Of a DNA stretch of 64,000 nt, positions 55,601 to 64,000 are shown piece by piece. The notes beneath the pieces were generated by a model. It did not search any database. It had not been told where the DNA came from and worked only from the letters and a program-made list of their open reading frames with translations. Both the position numbers and the translations under genes were made by a program. The stretch is from Bacteroidota bacterium (lineage in GTDB: Bacteria; Bacteroidota; Bacteroidia; NS11-12g; UBA955), in NCBI GenBank assembly GCA_024103355.1, contig JAGFIU010000031.1, forward strand, positions 33,587 through 97,586. Direction: 5' to 3'. Position 1 is the first letter of the stretch. Each line of letters begins with the position of its first letter.

Positions 55601-57085
55601 ATGCGTTTCTCACCCACAAACATTCTCGCCAATCTATCCATAATACTGATAGCCACATTTGCTTTGTTTTATCATTTAGGTACAAGTCCTATTGCTTGTT
55701 GGGATGAGAGCAGGCAGTCAATCAATGCCATTGAAATGCTTGAACATCACAATCCTCTTATTACAACCTATGAAGGCGAAACTGACCTTTGGAATACCAA
55801 GCCTTCATTCCTGGTGGCAACACAAGCAATTTCATTCAGGTTATTGGGAATTAATGAATTTGCACTGCGCCTTCCTTCTGCTATCGCTGCATTGTTATTA
55901 TGTATTCTTATTTTTCAATTTTTTATTGCAGAATTTAAAAGTTTGGATGGCGGTTTTGTTGCAGTGCTCTCTTTGCTTACAACGGAAGGGTTCAACGGTT
56001 ATCATGCTGCAAGAACCGGAGATTTTGAGAGTTTTCTATGTCTTTTTTCCACACTCTTTATTATCGCATTTTATCGCTATGTCAAATCAGGTCAGAACCG
56101 TTATTTGACCCTCTTTTTTGTGGGTTTATTATTTGCAATATTTGCTAAGGGCATAGCAGGACTGATGTTTATGCCTGCTGTTTTAATTTATCTCATCAGC
56201 AAAAGAAAACTATCCTCAACCCTACAAAATCCGGCATTTTGGATACTATTACTAATAACTACTCTGATTATTCTTTCCTACTATTTATATCGCGAATATC
56301 AAACACCGGGGTTTATTTCAACAGTCTATGACAATGAACTCTGGGGAAGATTTGGCAAAGTGGTTGAAGGTAACAGAGGTAAATGGTACTATTATTTGAA
56401 AATATTTTTTTCTCAAAGTGCCGCACCTTGGTCATTTGCAATTTCTATCATAACCCTTATTTGGATTTTTAAATTTAGGTATTCCCAAATTTACTCAAAG
56501 CCCCTCAGCTTTTTCTGGTTATTTGTCATTGTTTGGGTATTCCTTATCAGCCTTGCACGTACGAAATTAGCATGGTATATTGTTCCGACTTTTCCTCTTG
56601 TTTCAATCATCTTAGGCATCTTGTATATTGGCATTTCAAGGCATTACACTTCACGTATTTTCCCGGTGAAAAACAAACAATCACTCAAAGTTATTTTTAT
56701 CTGCTTTTTAATCTTCACCGGTATTAACCTTTGGAGAATATCAAACAAACCTCTTGAAACCTGTGATTATTGTATAGAATCCAATCAATTCGGGCAATTA
56801 GTCAATGAAGGAATAAAAGAAGGAAAGAATTTTAACGGATATGCTTGGGCAACCGGATTCCCTTACTATGCAAATCAGTTGTTCTATGTTGAAAAACTCA
56901 GAATAGAAAAAGCACAAATCATTAAAAGAAAATATGCTTCTGAATGGGCAACAGGTGACAAAATTTTCTTTTTGCAACCCGGCTTATTAGACTCTGTTCC
57001 TAATCATCTGAAACCCAAAATTATCAGTGAAAAATTCGGAATTCTCGAAGTAGAAATTCAAGCCAACAATAAAGAAGGAGAATAA
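55601..57085 (+). CDS. Membrane glycosyltransferase, GT39/ArnT-like
   Basis: Probable polyprenyl-phosphate-sugar-dependent glycosyltransferase acting on the periplasmic face. The ATG at 55601 is chosen over TTG at 55586. The 494-aa protein has about twelve hydrophobic segments. The acidic loop motif CWDESRQSINAIEML after the first helix is typical of GT39/GT83 enzymes. TKPSFLVATQ and RLPSAIAALL follow. The C-terminal domain is soluble. The acceptor (lipid A, protein or another lipid) is not known. Its 3' end abuts the GNAT-like gene on the other strand. Confidence 0.85.
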   Translation: MRFSPTNILANLSIILIATFALFYHLGTSPIACWDESRQSINAIEMLEHHNPLITTYEGETDLWNTKPSFLVATQAISFRLLGINEFALRLPSAIAALLLCILIFQFFIAEFKSLDGGFVAVLSLLTTEGFNGYHAARTGDFESFLCLFSTLFIIAFYRYVKSGQNRYLTLFFVGLLFAIFAKGIAGLMFMPAVLIYLISKRKLSSTLQNPAFWILLLITTLIILSYYLYREYQTPGFISTVYDNELWGRFGKVVEGNRGKWYYYLKIFFSQSAAPWSFAISIITLIWIFKFRYSQIYSKPLSFFWLFVIVWVFLISLARTKLAWYIVPTFPLVSIILGILYIGISRHYTSRIFPVKNKQSLKVIFICFLIFTGINLWRISNKPLETCDYCIESNQFGQLVNEGIKEGKNFNGYAWATGFPYYANQLFYVEKLRIEKAQIIKRKYASEWATGDKIFFLQPGLLDSVPNHLKPKIISEKFGILEVEIQANNKEGE

Positions 57086-57982
57086 TTAAACCAGTCCTTT
57101 TTCCAAAGTCTGAAAGTAATTCTCTTCAGGTCCAAATTTTTTGTAGAACGCTGCCACATTGGGAAGTTCGGAGCCTTCAAAATCAAAAAAGAGGGGTTGG
57201 TTACTGAATTTTTTTATCATAGAATCAATCAGTAAATGAGTTGCGCCCAATTTTCTTCCTTCTTCTGTCGGGGCTCCCAAACAATAATGTATTCGTCCAA
57301 AGGCCTTAATAAAAATACCACATGCCAATAGCGTTTCTTTTTGATATACTGCTGCTTTTTCAACCATATTTTGTTTTTCCAATAAGTTCACAAGCAATGC
57401 AAAACGCTGATATTTAGCATTGGATATTCCCGGATTGAGCTTGCCATAAGCACTTTTGTATATATCAATAACAAGGTCTGTCTTAATATTATTCGTTATA
57501 AGAACATTTGCCTCTTCCAATTTTCTTAAGTTTTTCAAACAGTCTTTGGTATAGTGAGTTCTAATTGACTCATAATCTTTGTTTAAATCAATTTGATAGC
57601 TTCTGCGTTTGTTGACAACCCAATCTTCTTTAATCCCTTGCAAATCATTTTCATAGTTGAAATGACAGTGAACCCTAACAAACTTCTTTGGGATGCTGTT
57701 GACAAAACGCCTAATGGTTTCTTTGTCAACTTCAGTTTTGGCGTAGATACCGCTTTGTTGAACAAAATAAGGTTGAAAAATATAGGACACTACCCCAAAT
57801 TTTTTTCTTTTTGGCAAAGGCATAACTGCTTCATAATCCCCCATTACCAACGCATCCCAACGTTTGCACATGGTATCATAAACCACGCTCAAACCGTAAA
57901 ACAAAGCCTGAGGACTCCTTCTGATAAGGGCATCCCATTTCACACGGCTAATTTTCCTATATTTTACATAGCGTATTTTCAT
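57086..57982 (-). CDS. GNAT/FemAB-like acyltransferase
   Basis: Probable acyl- or aminoacyl-transferase of the GNAT/FemAB fold. The 298-aa protein shows ARRAYQIDL-like RRSYQIDLNKDYESIRTHY near the middle and a C-terminal GNAT half (ACGIFIKAFGRIHYCLGAPT, KLGATHLLIDSMIKKF, FYKKFGPEENYFQTL). Start ATG 57982 overlaps the deacetylase-like gene by four bases (ATGA), so the two are coupled. Wall or capsule modification is a reasonable guess, but there is no direct evidence. Confidence 0.72.
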   Translation of the reverse strand: MKIRYVKYRKISRVKWDALIRRSPQALFYGLSVVYDTMCKRWDALVMGDYEAVMPLPKRKKFGVVSYIFQPYFVQQSGIYAKTEVDKETIRRFVNSIPKKFVRVHCHFNYENDLQGIKEDWVVNKRRSYQIDLNKDYESIRTHYTKDCLKNLRKLEEANVLITNNIKTDLVIDIYKSAYGKLNPGISNAKYQRFALLVNLLEKQNMVEKAAVYQKETLLACGIFIKAFGRIHYCLGAPTEEGRKLGATHLLIDSMIKKFSNQPLFFDFEGSELPNVAAFYKKFGPEENYFQTLEKGLV

Positions 57983-59208
57983 GACTTACAAGCTTCTTCA
58001 AAAACGGTTCTCCACCCTTTCCACTGCTTTCGTTCGCTGAGTGACTCATTGTGAAAACAAAATGCAAAACTACCATTCACTTTTGCTATTTTTTGTTTGA
58101 ATTCGCATATTTCTGAAATGGCTTGTTCCGGATAAAATTTCTGATAATATTGAAGTGCTACATCCATAACCACAAAAGGTTGAATGAGTAATTCAGTGAC
58201 ACAATTATTTTCTACGTCAAACCAATAAAAAGACCTGCTTGTTCCCGCCCTAAAACCGGTCGTCTCCGAATATCCCATGCTATGCTCTTCTTTAATTCCG
58301 GCTTTGATAAGTGCGCGGTATGTTGTTGGCAAACTAAATCTTAAAAAATGTTGGCGCGAAACTGTGATTTTTCTATCTGAAATCTTTTGCAGTATTTCTT
58401 TTTCTATTGCTATCAGTGCATTTTGAATCATACTATTGTAGGAAGGATGTAATCCTAACTTCTGTTTATGTAATTTTGCAATAACTTGTTTAAAAAGAGG
58501 GTGTTTGGGGGAAATATTCTTATCGTATTTGCCATAATCCCCTACCTGAAAGAAATATTGTAAAATCAAACCGGACTTCTCTATAACCGCCAATTGATAA
58601 TCAAAATTATCAAAAGGGTCTTTTGCCTTACCACGCAATACATTGAGTCTCTCGGACAGATTACCTTTCAAAAAATCTTTGATGAATGCACCTAATTGCC
58701 TAAAAATGTTTCTCCCCAAATATGCGTGTGTCATGTCGATATCAAGCGTTGGCACGATATTGACTTTATGAATATAAGCAGTTTTTTGAGGAAAGTTTTT
58801 TTCGATAAAATGATAGACAAGTTGTTCTACCAATGGCTCCTTCAAAAATCCTCTTTGAAAAGCAACACTGTTATTATATGGGAATCTACCGTGAACATCT
58901 TTTTCTGCACCATACTCTTCCATTCTACTCAATAAATAAAAGGATGCTCCCAACCAATCCGAGTTAAAATCCTTCGATATAATTTTATCCCAATCAAAGA
59001 AAAATTGCGGGTCAATTTTCTCAGAAAAAAGGATTCCACTTTTGCTGTTGCTTAATAATAATCCCTGCTTATTGTATATACTGTATTCATGAGGAGAAGA
59101 ATGAATATGTTCCACAAAATCCACTGTAATCCCATGCCATTTTTCAAATAATTGCAAGGTAATATATTGCAATCTCGGGCTAATGGTTTTGGATTTAATT
59201 ACTAACAT
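57979..59208 (-). CDS. Polysaccharide deacetylase-like protein
   Basis: The 409-aa protein has an N-terminal region matching the Bacteroidota-specific DUF7033-like part, with LGASFYLLSRMEEYGAEKDV. A barrel-like catalytic part follows with PTLDIDMTHAYLGR (Asp-X-Asp near residue 170), LGLHPSYNS and SMGYSETTGFRAGTSRSF. These correspond to the metal and catalytic motifs of NodB-type deacetylases. It is coupled to the GNAT-like gene (four-base overlap). The substrate is unknown. Confidence 0.75.
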   Translation of the reverse strand: MLVIKSKTISPRLQYITLQLFEKWHGITVDFVEHIHSSPHEYSIYNKQGLLLSNSKSGILFSEKIDPQFFFDWDKIISKDFNSDWLGASFYLLSRMEEYGAEKDVHGRFPYNNSVAFQRGFLKEPLVEQLVYHFIEKNFPQKTAYIHKVNIVPTLDIDMTHAYLGRNIFRQLGAFIKDFLKGNLSERLNVLRGKAKDPFDNFDYQLAVIEKSGLILQYFFQVGDYGKYDKNISPKHPLFKQVIAKLHKQKLGLHPSYNSMIQNALIAIEKEILQKISDRKITVSRQHFLRFSLPTTYRALIKAGIKEEHSMGYSETTGFRAGTSRSFYWFDVENNCVTELLIQPFVVMDVALQYYQKFYPEQAISEICEFKQKIAKVNGSFAFCFHNESLSERKQWKGWRTVFEEACKS

Positions 59209-59387
59209 TATCGGACTATTTCTTTCATCGCAAAGAAAGGGTAAATTTTAAAATCTGTTTAAGTCAAGTCCTTTTTTGAACAAGTTTCTAAAATTAAAAA
59301 AAGTAATAACATCCATAACAATAATTTGGTCATCCTAAAAGACAAATGCTGCAAGAAATAAATCTGTATAAATTAACACTTAAAACT

Positions 59388-59395
59388 TAATTTTG
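59388..59395 (+). promoter_or_regulatory. -7 box before a tiny reading frame
   Basis: TAATTTTG matches TAnnTTTG. The next ATG, at 59421, opens only 31 codons. A short RNA starting near 59401 is an alternative. Confidence 0.3.
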
Positions 59396-59420
59396 CTTCA
59401 ATCTTCACCATTCGTTCCTG

Positions 59421-59516
59421 ATGAATAATTTAAATTCCATAGACAACTCTTTTGAAAGCTTCCAAATAAAAAACATCCTTAAGTTACTTGAAGAAACTCA
59501 TCTTTCTATCTTTTGA
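59421..59516 (+). CDS. Possible 31-aa small protein or gene remnant
   Basis: Reads MNNLNSIDNSFESF and QIKNILKLLEETHLSIF, then stops. The helical, charged sequence is protein-like, and a -7 box lies upstream, but no family is recognised. It may be the start of a degraded gene. Confidence 0.2.
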   Translation: MNNLNSIDNSFESFQIKNILKLLEETHLSIF

Positions 59517-59637
59517 AAATCGCTACTATAAACTCAACTTTTAAACTATTCTTAAATCACCTTAAATTGTACTTTTATTGAAACTGTTTTATTACTTATA
59601 AAATAGAATGGGGTTTTGGGACAAATTGGGGTTAAAA

Positions 59638-59669
59638 AAGAGGGCAGATTGAAATCAATCTGCCCTCTT
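59638..59669 (-). terminator. Terminator of the small exported protein gene
   Basis: Thirteen-base arms GAGGGCAGATTGA (59640-59652) and TCAATCTGCCCTC (59655-59667), with A:T extension, form a perfect hairpin. On the minus strand it is followed by TTTTTT, 25 bases after the stop of the 59694 gene. Confidence 0.85.
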
Positions 59670-59693
59670 AGTTTTTGAGTTCTTATAAAACAT

Positions 59694-60092
59694 TTAGAAC
59701 ATTGCTTTTACATAAAAGCGAATCATTACCGTTTCTCCATCTTTAACAAACAAAGCTCTGATCTCTTTGTTTTTAGGATCAAAAACATAATAGTATTTAT
59801 TTCCAACATCACTAGTAACTTCATAAGTATAGACATCATTCTTTGAGTCATACTCTTTACTATTAACATAATAAGTAGATTTCATGTTTTCGATGGTGTG
59901 AGTAAACATTGTTTCTTCTGCATTCATCACAAACATAGAAGCCTCATCATATCCCTTACAATTTTCAAATTTTTCGGAATACTCATTCCAATCGCAATAC
60001 TCACGATAGTAACAAGTGAAAGTAACTTGGGCTTTCACAGCAGTTGCAAATGCAAAAAATGCAACTGTTAAAATAAATAATTTCTTTTTCAT
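59694..60092 (-). CDS. Small exported protein of unknown function
   Basis: The 132-aa product has a signal peptide (MKKKLFILTVAFFAFATAVKAQ) and a mature part with a Cys pair (CYYREYC) and strands such as DVYTYEVTSDVGNKYYYVFD. I recognise no family. It has its own strong terminator but no clear -7 box. Its base composition is like the rest of the window. Confidence 0.8.
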   Translation of the reverse strand: MKKKLFILTVAFFAFATAVKAQVTFTCYYREYCDWNEYSEKFENCKGYDEASMFVMNAEETMFTHTIENMKSTYYVNSKEYDSKNDVYTYEVTSDVGNKYYYVFDPKNKEIRALFVKDGETVMIRFYVKAMF

Positions 60093-60341
60093 ATTAGTTT
60101 TAATTTTAGTCAGTATTTATGACAGCAAAAGTGAACCTAAAAACGATGCTGTGCAATACGAAGTTATGCGTATTTTGTACTACATCAGTTTCGTTTTTCG
60201 TATCCAAATATAATTGCTTCTGCATATACGCAAAAATAAATCAATTCCATAAACGGCAAAATAATTCGGATAAAATTATTCTTATTTTTTTCTTACTAAA
60301 AGTTATTCAACTCAATATTTGTATAATCATCTTACCAAAGT

Positions 60342-60349
60342 TACTTTTG
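60342..60349 (+). promoter_or_regulatory. -7 box for ugd
   Basis: TACTTTTG matches TAnnTTTG, 21 bases before the ATG at 60370. It supports that start over an upstream one at 60319. Confidence 0.55.
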
Positions 60350-60369
60350 CAGCCTTAAATAACGCCCCT

Positions 60370-61701
60370 ATGGAAATAGCAGTAATTGGAACAGGATATG
60401 TAGGTTTGGTATCGGGAACTTGCTTTGCAGAATCAGGTAACAATGTAGTTTGTGTTGATATAGACGAACAAAAAGTAAATAGTTTACAAAACGGGAAAAT
60501 CACTATTTATGAACCCGGGTTAGAGATTCTTTTTCAAAGAAACTTGAAAGAAAACAGGCTTTCATTTACCACAGACTTAGCCAAAGCTGTTGACAAAGCA
60601 GAAGTAATTTTTTTAGCACTGCCAACACCTCCCGGAGAGGATGGTTCTGCGGATTTATCTTATGTACTTGGAGTTGCGGATAGCTTAGGTAAGATTATCA
60701 AAGAATACAAAGTAATTGTAGATAAAAGTACTGTACCGGTAGGTACAGCAGAAAAAGTTGCCTCAACTATTGCAAAAAATGCGACTGTTGAGTTTGATGT
60801 AGTAAGTAATCCCGAGTTTTTACGTGAAGGGGTTGCCGTTGATGACTTTATGAAACCCGACAGGGTTGTTATTGGAACAAGCAGCGAAAGAGCAAAGAAA
60901 GTCATGGGAGAACTTTACGCACCCTTTGTTAGACAAGGTAATCCCGTAATTTATATGGATGAAAAATCTGCTGAACTCACTAAATATGCTGCAAATTCAT
61001 TCCTTGCTACCAAAATTTCATTCATGAATGAAATCTCTCGTCTTTGTGATTTATTGGGTGCAGATGTGGATATGGTGCGTATCGGAATCGGGACTGACAG
61101 CCGTATAGGAAAACGTTTTCTTTTTCCCGGAATAGGATATGGAGGCAGTTGTTTCCCAAAAGATGTAAAAGCATTAATAAAATCAGCTGAAGATGCCGAT
61201 TATGATTTTAAAATCTTAAACGCAGTTGAGGAAGTAAATGAAGATCAAAAGGAAGTAATTCTTCCTAAAATGGATAATCTGTTCGGAAAAGACTGGTCCG
61301 GCAAAAAGATTGCTTTGTGGGGGCTGGCATTCAAACCCAATACTGACGATATCAGAGAAGCTCCGGCTTTGGTTTTAATAGACCGGTTTTTGAAACGCAA
61401 TGCAAATATTACCGCTTATGACCCTGAAGCAATGGAAAATGTCCGAAGAGTCGTTGGAACCAAAATCACTTTTGCACAAAATATGTATGCAGCTTTGAAC
61501 AATGCTGATGTATTGGTTATAGCAACTGAATGGTCAGAGTTCAGAAATCCTGACTTTGAGCGTATCAAGTCTTCACTAAAGAGTCCGATAATTTTTGATG
61601 GTAGAAATGTATTTGACACAGATAAGATGGAAGCGCTTGGATTCAGCTATTACTCCATTGGCAGACGAGATGTAATTTCACAAAATCAATCTTCAAAATG
61701 A
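60370..61701 (+). CDS. ugd: UDP-glucose 6-dehydrogenase
   Basis: Oxidises UDP-glucose to UDP-glucuronate using NAD. The ATG at 60370 is chosen because it begins [16 protein letters not shown], the NAD-binding start. The 443-aa protein has the catalytic Cys261 in [10 protein letters not shown] and the C-terminal domain block [18 protein letters not shown]. The next gene, overlapping by four bases, converts the product further, so the pair supplies UDP-xylose for surface polysaccharides. Confidence 0.96.
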   Translation: MEIAVIGTGYVGLVSGTCFAESGNNVVCVDIDEQKVNSLQNGKITIYEPGLEILFQRNLKENRLSFTTDLAKAVDKAEVIFLALPTPPGEDGSADLSYVLGVADSLGKIIKEYKVIVDKSTVPVGTAEKVASTIAKNATVEFDVVSNPEFLREGVAVDDFMKPDRVVIGTSSERAKKVMGELYAPFVRQGNPVIYMDEKSAELTKYAANSFLATKISFMNEISRLCDLLGADVDMVRIGIGTDSRIGKRFLFPGIGYGGSCFPKDVKALIKSAEDADYDFKILNAVEEVNEDQKEVILPKMDNLFGKDWSGKKIALWGLAFKPNTDDIREAPALVLIDRFLKRNANITAYDPEAMENVRRVVGTKITFAQNMYAALNNADVLVIATEWSEFRNPDFERIKSSLKSPIIFDGRNVFDTDKMEALGFSYYSIGRRDVISQNQSSK

Positions 61702-62675
61702 GCGAACAAAAAAGAGTTTTAGTTACAGGGGCAGCCGGATTTTTGGGCTCTCATCTTTGCGACAGGTTTATTGCAGAAGGTTATCACGTTATTGGAATGG
61801 ATAATTTGATTACCGGTGATTTAAAAAACATTGAGCACCTATTCAAGTTGGAGCATTTTGAGTTTTATCATCATGATGTTTCTAAATTTGTTCATGTACC
61901 CGGCAAATTAGATTATATATTACATTTTGCTTCTCCTGCCAGCCCCATAGACTATTTAAAAATACCGATTCAAACCTTGAAAGTTGGTTCATTGGGGACT
62001 CACAACCTGCTTGGATTAGCAAAAGCAAAAAATGCCAGGATATTAGTAGCCTCTACTTCTGAGGTTTATGGAGACCCTATGGTTCATCCCCAAACAGAAG
62101 ATTATTTCGGGAATGTGAACCCTGTAGGTCCTCGCGGAGTATATGATGAAGCCAAAAGATTTCAAGAAGCAATAACCATGGCTTATCATACCTATCATGG
62201 ACTTGAAACCAGAATCGTTAGAATTTTTAATACATACGGACCTCGAATGAGGTTGAATGATGGAAGGGTACTTCCTGCATTTATTGGTCAAGCATTGAGA
62301 GGTGAAGACCTTACCGCCTTTGGTGACGGAAGTCAAACAAGGTCATTCTGCTATGTTAGCGACCTAGTTGAGGGAATATACCGATTGCTTTTAAGCGACT
62401 ATGCAAAACCGGTTAATATTGGTAATCCCGATGAAATCACCATCAATGATTTTGCACAAGAAATATTGGCTCTCACAGGTTCAAAAAACAAGATAATCTA
62501 TAAACCACTTCCTGAAAATGACCCCAAACAACGCAGACCTGATATTACACTTGCAAAGAAATTACTTGGCTGGGAGCCGAAAATTCATAGAGCTGAAGGG
62601 CTGAAAAAAACTTTGGAGTATTTTAAAACACTCAGCAAGGATGATTTATACAAATCAGAACATAGATTTAAATAA
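61698..62675 (+). CDS. UDP-glucuronate decarboxylase (UDP-xylose synthase)
   Basis: Short-chain dehydrogenase-type enzyme that decarboxylates UDP-glucuronate to UDP-xylose. The 325-aa protein has the NAD-binding [10 protein letters not shown] near the start, the catalytic Ser region [10 protein letters not shown] and YDEAKRFQE with its Tyr and Lys. The block [14 protein letters not shown] is typical of UXS enzymes. It overlaps ugd (ATGA), matching the substrate flow. A related 4-epimerase cannot be wholly excluded, but the pattern favours UXS. Confidence 0.92.
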   Translation: MSEQKRVLVTGAAGFLGSHLCDRFIAEGYHVIGMDNLITGDLKNIEHLFKLEHFEFYHHDVSKFVHVPGKLDYILHFASPASPIDYLKIPIQTLKVGSLGTHNLLGLAKAKNARILVASTSEVYGDPMVHPQTEDYFGNVNPVGPRGVYDEAKRFQEAITMAYHTYHGLETRIVRIFNTYGPRMRLNDGRVLPAFIGQALRGEDLTAFGDGSQTRSFCYVSDLVEGIYRLLLSDYAKPVNIGNPDEITINDFAQEILALTGSKNKIIYKPLPENDPKQRRPDITLAKKLLGWEPKIHRAEGLKKTLEYFKTLSKDDLYKSEHRFK

Positions 62676-62705
62676 AGGTATCTTTTTCCACTGAAAAGAC
62701 CTTTT
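62674..62705 (+). terminator. Possible terminator after ugd-uxs
   Basis: An imperfect hairpin pairs AAAGG and TCTTTT (62674-62686) with AAAAGACCTTT (62694-62704), with a two-base bulge and a short T-run. It overlaps the uxs stop. Confidence 0.35.
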
Positions 62706-62817
62706 AAGCTAAAAAATGCTTTTTTTAATACCATTAATTTAAAAATAAACTTTCTTTGTCAGGCAACATTCGAATAAAAATGATTGTCTTTTTTATATTA
62801 GATGTTCGTTAATAATA

Positions 62818-64000
62818 GTGAACTTACTCCATACACAAAGAAAACTTTTTTATTATACCAAACTTCTTTGGGTTGCAATCTTTACATTTAACCTCTCATT
62901 CCAACAAGCAAAGGCAGACCATGTAATGGGATCCGATTTGGTATGGAAATGTGTAGGGCCATATAAATATGAAGTTTCATTGGTATTTTATCGCGACTGT
63001 ATGGGAATTTCAGTAGTAGGTTCTCGAAATATTAAGATTGAGTGTTCAATGGGAGGAAGCGGTTCAGATTTGCTAAGTTTAAAAAATGTATCAATCAGGG
63101 ATGTAACGCCAAGTTGTGCTGATGTCAAAGGACCTTGTACTCCAACAAACACTGCCTACACCGGCAAGGGAACCGAAGAACATATATTTACAGGGATTTT
63201 AGACTTTAACTCAGGAACATTAAAGAAGCTACGAGATGCCGGATGTTGCCGTTTTAGATTTGTTTTTAATGAATGTTGCCGAAGCGACTACATCACAACC
63301 GGTGGCTCCTGGAATGATTTTACAACAGATGCAGAAATTGATATTTGCAATATTGATAAATCAATAAAAAAGGGCTGTGACGACAGTCCAAGCCTCAGAA
63401 ATCCACCGATAAGTTTTATTTGCTGTAACCAAGAATTCTTTTTTAATAATGGTGTGGTTGATACCGATGGTGATTCATTGGCCTTCTCATTGGTAATGTG
63501 CCAACAACAAATCGGTGTGAGTGTCAAATACAACTCTCCATTTAATCCAACAACATGGCCCATGACCGGTTTTTGTAGAAAAACCGCGCCATGCAAATGC
63601 AGACCGGGTAGTAAAACAAGGCCTACTGAGGGCATTTGTTTTGACCCTGAAACAGGAGATTTAGCATTTCGTCCCATAGACTGCGATGAATCAGGAATAC
63701 TCTGTATTAAAATGGAACAATTCCGATTGGATTCAACAGCATCTAAATGGCTATATATAGGGTACACCAAAAGAGACATGCAAATTAGGGTTGTCAACTG
63801 TAGCGAGAACAACTCACCATATCTTAGTGATTTAGTGAGTACCGCAGTATGTGAGGGAGATAAAACATGTATGACAATTGTTGCCGAAGACGAAGAATTC
63901 TCGGGGAGCAGTGGTTCACAACCTTGGAAAGACACCATCGACTTGTCATGGAATAATGGTCTGCCCGGAGCTTCTTTCAAAGTCGGAAATCCTTATTTCA
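62818..64000 (+). CDS. Large cysteine-rich exported surface protein, partial
   Basis: Open from a GTG at 62818 to the right edge, giving 394 codons without a stop. It begins with a long signal peptide (to about KLLWVAIFTFNLSFQQAKA). The mature start ADHVMGSDLVWKCVGPYKYE and the following YRDCMGISVV resemble the N-terminus of Bacteroidota surface proteins that often end in a gliding-type T9SS sorting domain. Many cysteines follow (CCNQEFFFNNGVVDTDGDS region). The C-terminus is not in the window, so export by T9SS is inferred. Confidence 0.75.
   Translation, partial: MNLLHTQRKLFYYTKLLWVAIFTFNLSFQQAKADHVMGSDLVWKCVGPYKYEVSLVFYRDCMGISVVGSRNIKIECSMGGSGSDLLSLKNVSIRDVTPSCADVKGPCTPTNTAYTGKGTEEHIFTGILDFNSGTLKKLRDAGCCRFRFVFNECCRSDYITTGGSWNDFTTDAEIDICNIDKSIKKGCDDSPSLRNPPISFICCNQEFFFNNGVVDTDGDSLAFSLVMCQQQIGVSVKYNSPFNPTTWPMTGFCRKTAPCKCRPGSKTRPTEGICFDPETGDLAFRPIDCDESGILCIKMEQFRLDSTASKWLYIGYTKRDMQIRVVNCSENNSPYLSDLVSTAVCEGDKTCMTIVAEDEEFSGSSGSQPWKDTIDLSWNNGLPGASFKVGNPYF

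Larger units (their letters stand above)
59209..59693. other. 485-bp AT-rich gap
   Basis: Between the deacetylase-like gene and the small exported protein gene. It contains a -7 box (59388-59395) followed by a 31-codon reading frame (59421-59516) and ends in a strong minus-strand terminator (59638-59669). I see no tRNA, IS or known gene otherwise. Confidence 0.6.

Noticed and set aside
63288..63980. Minus-strand frame of 230 codons near the right edge
   Set aside because: It is antisense to a signal-peptide-bearing Cys-rich protein frame on the plus strand that is open from 62818 to the edge.
1..64000. tRNA, rRNA and insertion-sequence genes
   Set aside because: I looked for T-loop-like GTTCGAATC stretches, rRNA blocks and transposase motifs on both strands by eye and found none; a tRNAscan-SE run would settle tRNAs.

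Overview
The window is AT-rich chromosomal DNA from a member of the Bacteroidota, probably an environmental or uncultured lineage. Several things point there. A PorT-like barrel protein of the type IX secretion system (T9SS) is present. Two very large exported proteins carry T9SS C-terminal sorting domains of two different kinds. Many upstream regions carry the Bacteroidota -7 promoter box TAnnTTTG, and Shine-Dalgarno sequences are mostly absent. Housekeeping genes are Bacteroidota-like throughout. I see no insertion sequence, CRISPR array, rRNA or tRNA gene. Six genes appear to use TTG or GTG starts.

Layout: 1-4000 (minus) is a tripartite RND efflux operon (outer-membrane factor, adaptor, inner-membrane pump), with the pump cut by the left edge. 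4271-7365 is feoA-feoB-prmC. 7496-12289 holds a DUF4412-like exported protein, then on the minus strand ftsH, a small exported protein and an OstA/LptA-like protein, tightly overlapped. 12424-19664 has kbl, plsY, a giant exported protein of unknown function (1491 aa) and tpiA. 19878-25672 has a MerC-like/GDCCVxC fusion, a DUF4349 lipoprotein, engB, ubiE/menG, porT, tgt and an LptF/G permease. 25789-31914 has efp, an agmatinase, a cysteine desulfurase, dprA, a ComEA-like helix-hairpin-helix protein, an acyl-CoA dehydrogenase and rpsU. 31994-41762 has a ureohydrolase, a 1260-aa surface protein with a gliding-type C-terminus, fmt, and a 1250-aa beta-helix/Ig-repeat surface protein. 41986-47224 has ndk, a C-terminal processing protease, a metallophosphoesterase, prfA and a beta-propeller-like protein.

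47450-49230 is the clearest accessory island. It holds a DpnI-like, methylation-dependent restriction enzyme split by a single in-frame TAA, a DpnD/PcfM-like small protein, and a DpnA-like adenine methyltransferase whose start looks clipped. DpnI cuts G-m6A-TC, so a linked methyltransferase that made that mark would be self-destructive. This is the most unusual locus in the window.

49320-64000 has fbp, an aspartate kinase, a GH3-family protein, a malic enzyme/phosphotransacetylase fusion, a GT39-type glycosyltransferase, a GNAT/FemAB-like protein paired with a polysaccharide-deacetylase-like protein, a small exported protein, ugd and a UDP-glucuronate decarboxylase (making UDP-xylose), and the first 394 codons of a third large cysteine-rich exported protein that runs off the right edge. 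Envelope building, surface-protein secretion and metal handling are the recurring themes. The rest is ordinary core metabolism and translation.
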